DNA from: Streptomyces roseirectus
GTDB taxonomy: Bacteria; Actinomycetota; Actinomycetes; Streptomycetales; Streptomycetaceae
DNA: 64,000 nt
Assembly (NCBI RefSeq): GCF_014489635.1
Contig: NZ_CP060828.1
Span: 8,172,001-8,236,000, forward strand
Reading direction: 5' to 3'
The notes beneath the pieces are model-generated. The model made no database searches and was not told where the DNA came from. It saw nothing but the letters and a program-made list of their open reading frames with translations. This document shows positions 59,835 through 64,000 of the stretch, one piece after another. The position numbers and the translations under genes are program-made. How positions within the stretch are numbered: position 1 is the first letter of the stretch; the number at the start of each line of letters is the position of its first letter.

Positions 59835-61139
59835 ATGACCAACGACCTCCTCCTCGAAACCGTCGGCCTCACCAAGTCCTACGCCGGCGCCGACGGCGAA
59901 CTCCCCGTCCTGTCCGGCATCGACCTCCAGGTCCGCGCGGGCGAAGTCGTCGCCCTGCTCGGCAAGTCGGGCTCCGGCAAGTCGACGCTGCTGCGCTGCC
60001 TCGCCGGACTCGTGCCCGCCAGCTCCGGCACCGTCACCTACAAGGGGACCCCGCTGACCGGGGCCAACCCCGGTACCGCGATGGTGTTCCAGACGTTCGC
60101 GCTGCTGCCCTGGCTCACCGTCCAGCAGAACGTCGAACTCGGCCTGGAGGCCAAGGGGATCGGGCCGGCCGAACGCGCCGAGGCCGCCCGGCAGGCCATC
60201 GAGCTGATCGGCCTCGACGGCTTCGAGTCCGCCTACCCCAAGGAGCTGTCCGGCGGGATGCGCCAACGCGTGGGGTTCGCGCGGGCGTTGGTCGTCGAAC
60301 CGGACGTCCTCATGATGGACGAGCCGTTCTCCGCGCTCGACGTCCTCACCGCCGAGAACCTGCGCGGGGAGCTGATGGAGCTGTGGGAGTCGGGCCGCTT
60401 CCCGACCCGGGCCATCGTCCTCGTCACGCACAACATCGAGGAGGCCGTGCTGATGGCCGACCGGATCGTCGTCCTCGGCGCCCGGCCGTACGGCACGATC
60501 CGCGAGGTGTTCGAGGTGGGCCTGGAACGTCCCCGGGACCGTGACTCGGCGGCGTTCGAGGAGATCGTCGACCGGGTGTACCGCACGATGACCGGCCGGC
60601 AGAAGGAGGGCCGCGTCCCCGGCCGCCACGAGACCGCCGACAAGCGCACGCCCGCGAACACGCCCCTGCCGCCGGCCAGCGTCGACGGACTCTCCGGGCT
60701 CGCCGAACTCGTCCTCAGCCGGGGCGGCGCCTGCGACCTCGCGGACCTCGCCGACGACCTCGGCCTGGAGATCGACGACCTCCTTCCCCAGGTCGACGCG
60801 CTCGACCTGCTCGGCTTCGGCACCGTCACCGGCGACGACCTGCTCCTCACGGAGACCGGGACGGCGTTCGCGGACGCCGACGTCCAGGAGTCCAAGCGGA
60901 TCTTCGCCGCGGCCGCCGTCCACGCGCCCCTGGTCAGGCTGATCACCAGCAGCCTCCAGCAGAACCCCCGGGGAACCCTGCGCGCCGGGTTCTTCCGCGA
61001 TCTGCTGGCCCACCACTTCACCAGCGAACAGGTCACCCGCCAACTGGAGACCGCGACGGACTGGGGGCGGTACGCGGAGCTGTACGCGTACGACGCGGAG
61101 CCGCAGGAGTACCGGGCGGAGGAGGTCAGTGCCCGGTGA
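59835..61139 (+). CDS. ABC transporter ATPase with AAA-associated C-terminal domain
   Basis: A 434-residue ATPase. The nucleotide-binding domain shows Walker A LLGKSGSGKST, Q-loop VFQTFALLPWL, signature LSGGMRQR, Walker B VLMMDEPFSALD and H-loop LVTHNIEEA. The ~170 residues after it (LSGLAELVLSRGGACDLADL, then FRDLLAHHFTSEQVT) fit the AAA-associated C-terminal domain found on nitrate/sulfonate-type ATPases, possibly a regulatory domain. It energises the fused permease. Its 3' end overlaps the convergent arsR-like gene by 14 bp. Confidence 0.92.
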   Translation: MTNDLLLETVGLTKSYAGADGELPVLSGIDLQVRAGEVVALLGKSGSGKSTLLRCLAGLVPASSGTVTYKGTPLTGANPGTAMVFQTFALLPWLTVQQNVELGLEAKGIGPAERAEAARQAIELIGLDGFESAYPKELSGGMRQRVGFARALVVEPDVLMMDEPFSALDVLTAENLRGELMELWESGRFPTRAIVLVTHNIEEAVLMADRIVVLGARPYGTIREVFEVGLERPRDRDSAAFEEIVDRVYRTMTGRQKEGRVPGRHETADKRTPANTPLPPASVDGLSGLAELVLSRGGACDLADLADDLGLEIDDLLPQVDALDLLGFGTVTGDDLLLTETGTAFADADVQESKRIFAAAAVHAPLVRLITSSLQQNPRGTLRAGFFRDLLAHHFTSEQVTRQLETATDWGRYAELYAYDAEPQEYRAEEVSAR

Positions 61140-61542
61140 CCGGCCGCGCGGCGCGGGACTTCCCCCGCGCCCGCGCCTTCTCCGGCACCGGGCGCGCGGC
61201 GGCACCGGTCTCCTCGGGGCCGTCGTCCGGGGCCGCCGACGCCTCGTCGGCGGCCAGGACCGCGCCCTCCAGCAGGGCGCGGACCCGGGGGCCGGTGGCG
61301 CGGTAGAAGATGCGGGTGCCCTCGCGGCGGGAGTCGACGAGGCCGGCGGCGCGCAGGCGGGCGAGGTGCTGGGAGGTCGCCGCGACGTGCGCCCCGATCA
61401 GCTCGGCGAGCTTGCTGACCGGCAGTTCGCGCTCGGTGAGCGCCCACAGCAGCCGGTAGCGGGACGCGTCGCCGACCGCCTTCAGCACGGCGACGACCTG
61501 CTCCGCCCGCTCCTCGTCCCAGGACCCTACTTGCGCTTCCAT
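61126..61542 (-). CDS. ArsR-family transcriptional regulator
   Basis: A 138-residue winged-helix repressor. The DNA-binding region is LKAVGDASRYRLLWALTERE, LPVSKLAELIGAHVAATSQH, then LARLRAAGLVDSRREGTRIFY. The first half lacks the ELCVCDL metal-binding Cys pair of ArsR/SmtB, so it is probably not a Cys-based metal sensor. The C-terminal ~40 residues are Ala/Arg-rich tail. It overlaps the ABC ATPase gene by 14 bp convergently, and its start codon lies in a perfect inverted repeat. Confidence 0.92.
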   Translation of the reverse strand: MEAQVGSWDEERAEQVVAVLKAVGDASRYRLLWALTERELPVSKLAELIGAHVAATSQHLARLRAAGLVDSRREGTRIFYRATGPRVRALLEGAVLAADEASAAPDDGPEETGAAARPVPEKARARGKSRAARPVTGH

Positions 61543-61553
61543 GCAAGTAGGGT
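61524..61553. promoter_or_regulatory. ArsR autoregulatory operator
   Basis: ACCCTACTTGC (61524-61534) and GCAAGTAGGGT (61543-61553) form a perfect 11-bp inverted repeat with an 8-nt spacer, covering the arsR-like start codon. The core resembles the element at 57860-57879. Confidence 0.75.
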
Positions 61554-61594
61554 ACCGGGCGAAGACACGGCGCGGCGCGCCGAGTTGCCCACGC

Positions 61595-62995
61595 CTACGC
61601 GCGGTCCAGCTCGCGCGACGACTGCGGCTGGGCCGGCGTCGGAGCCGGGGCGCCGAACAGCACGGCCCGCAGCACGGGCGGCGCGAACAGGGCCGTGACG
61701 GGCTCGGCGAGCGTCAGCACGGCACGGAACGCGCGGCCCACGACGGGATCGCCGGGGGAGCGGTCCGTGACCCGGCGCAGATACCAGCCCGAGACCCGGT
61801 CGGCGGGCCTTATGGCGGCGGCGGTGCCGACAGCGCCCGGCATCTGGCGGTCCGCGCCCGCGGAGATGTCCCACGCCTGCCGGGACGCCGCGAGGAGCAC
61901 CCGCTGCACCCGCCGCGTCGTGGGCGTCCGCCGGCCCGTCCCGGCGAGGGCGTCCCGCAGGGCGACCGCGCTCATCGCGGCGATCGCCATGCCCTGCCCG
62001 TAGATCGGGTTGAACGTGCACAGCGCGTCGCCGGTGGCGAGGAACCCGGCCGGCGTCCCCGGCAGGTCGTAGCGGCGCCGGACGTTCGAGGTGCGCCGGA
62101 AGCCGAACGGCGGCGTCAGCGGCTCGGCCTCCGCCAGCCACCGGTCGAGCAGCGGATGCCCGAGCCGCTTGGTGTACGCGACGAACTCCTCGTCCCCCGT
62201 GGGCGGTTCGTCGCCGCGCAGCCCTGACACGATCACCAGGTGCGTGCCGTCCTCCAGCGGCAGCGCGCCCCCGCCGTGGATCTGCTCGGGGCTGGGGTAG
62301 ACGTAGTAGCCCACGGTGTCGGCGTCGAGCTGGATGCCCCCCTCGCCCCGGTAGATCCGCGAGGCGTAGGCGAGCCCGGTGTCGATGGTCTCCTCATGGA
62401 CGGCGCCCGCGCCCAGCTCCGTCAGCCACTGCGGCGCCTTGGTGCCGGCGCCCGACGCGTCGACCACCAAGTCCGCCGCCAGGTCCCGCAGTCCGGCCCC
62501 CGCACCCTCGGCGCGGTCCCGCACGCGCACACCCCGCACCCGCGCGGAATCCCCGAGGAACCCGACGACGTCCGTCCCCTCCAGCACCTCGATCGCCGGA
62601 TCGGCGAGCACCCGGCGGCGCACCAGCTCCTCCAACTGCCCCCGGGAACCGGTGAAGATGTGCGTCGACGCCGGGAACCGGCGCAGCCAGTGGCCGTTCT
62701 GCCACAGCGCCATGTCCGACGGCAGCCCTACCCACGGCGCCCCCGCCGCCCTCAACTCCGCCAGGAAACCCGGCAGCAGCGACTCCAGCGCCGTCTGCCC
62801 GCCCTTCAGCAGGACGTGCGGATGCCGCCCCTGCGGCACCCCGGGCCGCGCCCCGCCGCCCTCCGGGAACCGGTCCCGCTCGACCACCGTCACCCGGTCG
62901 GCGTGCCCGGCCAGGACATGCGCGGCGAGCAGCCCCGCGAGGCTCCCGCCCACCACGACCGCGTGCCGCCGGCCCGTACCCGTCGCAGAGTCCAC
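61595..62995 (-). CDS. FAD-dependent monooxygenase/halogenase-like oxidoreductase
   Basis: A 466-residue flavoprotein of the PHBH-like/tryptophan-halogenase-like group. The FAD Rossmann motif is VVVGGSLAGLLAAHVLAG, followed by VTVVERDRFPEGG, the second FAD motif region FLATGDALCTFNPIYGQGM, and a C-terminal helical part. No clear WxWxIP halogenase motif is seen, so oxygenation or dehydrogenation is more likely. The GTG at 62995 follows GGGAG. It is monocistronic and diverges from an MHS-family transporter. Confidence 0.85.
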   Translation of the reverse strand: MDSATGTGRRHAVVVGGSLAGLLAAHVLAGHADRVTVVERDRFPEGGGARPGVPQGRHPHVLLKGGQTALESLLPGFLAELRAAGAPWVGLPSDMALWQNGHWLRRFPASTHIFTGSRGQLEELVRRRVLADPAIEVLEGTDVVGFLGDSARVRGVRVRDRAEGAGAGLRDLAADLVVDASGAGTKAPQWLTELGAGAVHEETIDTGLAYASRIYRGEGGIQLDADTVGYYVYPSPEQIHGGGALPLEDGTHLVIVSGLRGDEPPTGDEEFVAYTKRLGHPLLDRWLAEAEPLTPPFGFRRTSNVRRRYDLPGTPAGFLATGDALCTFNPIYGQGMAIAAMSAVALRDALAGTGRRTPTTRRVQRVLLAASRQAWDISAGADRQMPGAVGTAAAIRPADRVSGWYLRRVTDRSPGDPVVGRAFRAVLTLAEPVTALFAPPVLRAVLFGAPAPTPAQPQSSRELDRA

Positions 62996-63058
62996 TGATC
63001 CAACTCCCTGATCGTCACATCACGTGCTGAGACGAGTATCCCGCGTCACGGCCCGCGT

Positions 63059-63075
63059 CCTAAGGGATTGTTAGG
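63059..63075. promoter_or_regulatory. Short inverted repeat in divergent promoter
   Basis: CCTAA (63059-63063) and TTAGG (63071-63075) form a perfect 5-bp inverted repeat with a 7-nt spacer, between the FAD monooxygenase and MHS transporter genes. It is a candidate operator. Confidence 0.35.
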
Positions 63076-63151
63076 ACTTCGCCCCCGATCTTGTCCGGCC
63101 CCGCCGCCGCCCGGATTCTGGCTGCTCCGGGCCGCTGACGAGGGAGTTTCC

Positions 63152-64000
63152 ATGGCCACACAGGACACCGCCGTCCACGGGAGGGACACCCGGCACGACG
63201 AGCGCAGGGTCGCGAAGAACATCGTGCGCGGCTCGGTCGGCAACCTCATCGAGTGGTACGACTGGTACGCGTACACCGCGTTCAGCGTCTACTTCGCCGC
63301 CGCGTTCTTCCCCGCCGGTGACCAGACCGCCCAACTCCTCAACACCGCCGCCGTGTTCGCCGTCGGGTTCCTGATGCGGCCGATCGGCGGCTGGGTGCTG
63401 GGCCGCTACGCCGACCGGCGCGGACGGCGGTCCGCGCTCACCCTCTCCGTGACGCTGATGGCGGCCGGTTCGCTGATCGTCGCGCTGACGCCGTCCTACG
63501 ACACGATCGGCGTCGTCGCGCCCGTCATGCTCGTCACCGCCCGCCTCCTGCAAGGGATCTCGGTCGGCGGGGAGTACTCGACGTCGGCGACGTACATGTC
63601 CGAGATGGCGACGCCGGGCAAGCGCGGCTACTACTCCAGCTTCCAGTACGTGACCCTGATCGCCGGGCAGTTGACGGCGCTGGGGCTCCAGATCGTCCTC
63701 CAGTCGGTGCTGTCCGACGGGCAGATGGAGGCGTGGGGCTGGCGCGTCGCGTTCGTCGTCGGCGCCGCCGGGGCGGTCGTCGTGCTGTGGCTGCGGCGGG
63801 GGATGGACGAGTCGGAGAGCTACGAGCAGTCGGCTTCGTCCGGAGAGAGCCGGGGGTCCCTGCGGACGCTGCTCTCCTACCCCCGCCAGTGCCTGGTCGT
63901 CGTCGGCCTCACCATGGGCGGCACGCTGTTCTTCTACACCTACACGACCTACCTCCAGAAGTTCATGGTCAACACCAGCGGCATCGCCAAACCCACCGCC
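63152..64000 (+). CDS. MHS-family MFS transporter (3' end outside window)
   Basis: The first 283 residues of a metabolite:H+ symporter of the shikimate/alpha-ketoglutarate/proline permease group. IVRGSVGNLIEWYDWYAYTA, MRPIGGWVLGRYADRRGRRSA and LLQGISVGGEYSTSATYMSE are the family signature. The ATG at 63152 follows GAGGGAG. The gene runs off the window, so the C-terminus and any downstream partner are unseen. Confidence 0.9.
   Translation, partial: MATQDTAVHGRDTRHDERRVAKNIVRGSVGNLIEWYDWYAYTAFSVYFAAAFFPAGDQTAQLLNTAAVFAVGFLMRPIGGWVLGRYADRRGRRSALTLSVTLMAAGSLIVALTPSYDTIGVVAPVMLVTARLLQGISVGGEYSTSATYMSEMATPGKRGYYSSFQYVTLIAGQLTALGLQIVLQSVLSDGQMEAWGWRVAFVVGAAGAVVVLWLRRGMDESESYEQSASSGESRGSLRTLLSYPRQCLVVVGLTMGGTLFFYTYTTYLQKFMVNTSGIAKPTA

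Noticed and set aside
61595..62995. A flavin-dependent tryptophan halogenase
   Set aside because: No WxWxIP motif was seen; only the general FAD monooxygenase motifs are present.

Overview
The window is a stretch of Streptomyces-type actinobacterial chromosome. The signs are very high GC with G or C at nearly every third codon position, many GTG starts, 4-nt ATGA/GTGA gene overlaps, a cobalamin riboswitch on metE, Tat-like leaders, rare TTA codons, and a high density of TetR, MarR, ArsR, LuxR and two-component regulators. I saw no rRNA, tRNA, IS element or CRISPR array. The species cannot be named from sequence alone.

Left part (1-20,000). An internally duplicated membrane protein diverges from a MarR regulator. 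Next is an oxidative island of roughly 9.5 kb holding everything a class I cytochrome P450 system needs: two P450s, a 3Fe-4S ferredoxin, a ferredoxin reductase, an aldehyde dehydrogenase, two SDR dehydrogenases, an MFS exporter and a TetR regulator. Its two divergent promoter regions share a 14-bp motif. After it come a NarL-type two-component pair, an HSL-type esterase, a response-regulator remnant, a Tat-exported PHP-domain protein coupled to an unknown protein, and a histidyl-tRNA synthetase followed by a 555-nt minisatellite that is almost free of adenine on the + strand.

Centre (21,645-39,705). This is the most interesting region: a tightly packed, apparently single biosynthetic operon of 13 genes. 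It opens with GTP cyclohydrolase II, a WD40 protein and two tandem FGE/SUMF-like proteins, the same set and order as toxB-toxC-toxD of the toxoflavin (azapteridine) pathway. It continues with a protein made of two fused flavodoxin domains, an adenylating enzyme-carrier protein, and a one-module PKS with the unusual order KS-AT-KR-DH-ACP. Four genes then match the glyceryl-ACP to hydroxymalonyl-ACP pathway (FkbK/J/I/H-like, with no O-methyltransferase), followed by an alpha/beta hydrolase and a zinc-ribbon metallo-beta-lactamase protein. A hairpin terminator lies on each side. The first gene carries a TTA codon if the upstream start is used. I infer a hybrid azapteridine/polyketide pathway that I do not recognise; the product is unknown.

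Right part (39,762-64,000). Here are an aminotransferase, a beta-propeller-like protein, an acyl-CoA ligase, a pair of small proteins sharing a GDGN motif, a TetR regulator, a luciferase-family remnant and a Tat-type amidohydrolase. Then come a P450 coupled to a LuxR regulator, an NCS1 permease with a zinc-ribbon tail, metE under a B12 riboswitch, a 14-TM MFS exporter, an ABC importer operon (fused permease plus ATPase) with an ArsR regulator whose operator appears at both promoters, an FAD monooxygenase and a truncated MHS-family transporter at the window edge.
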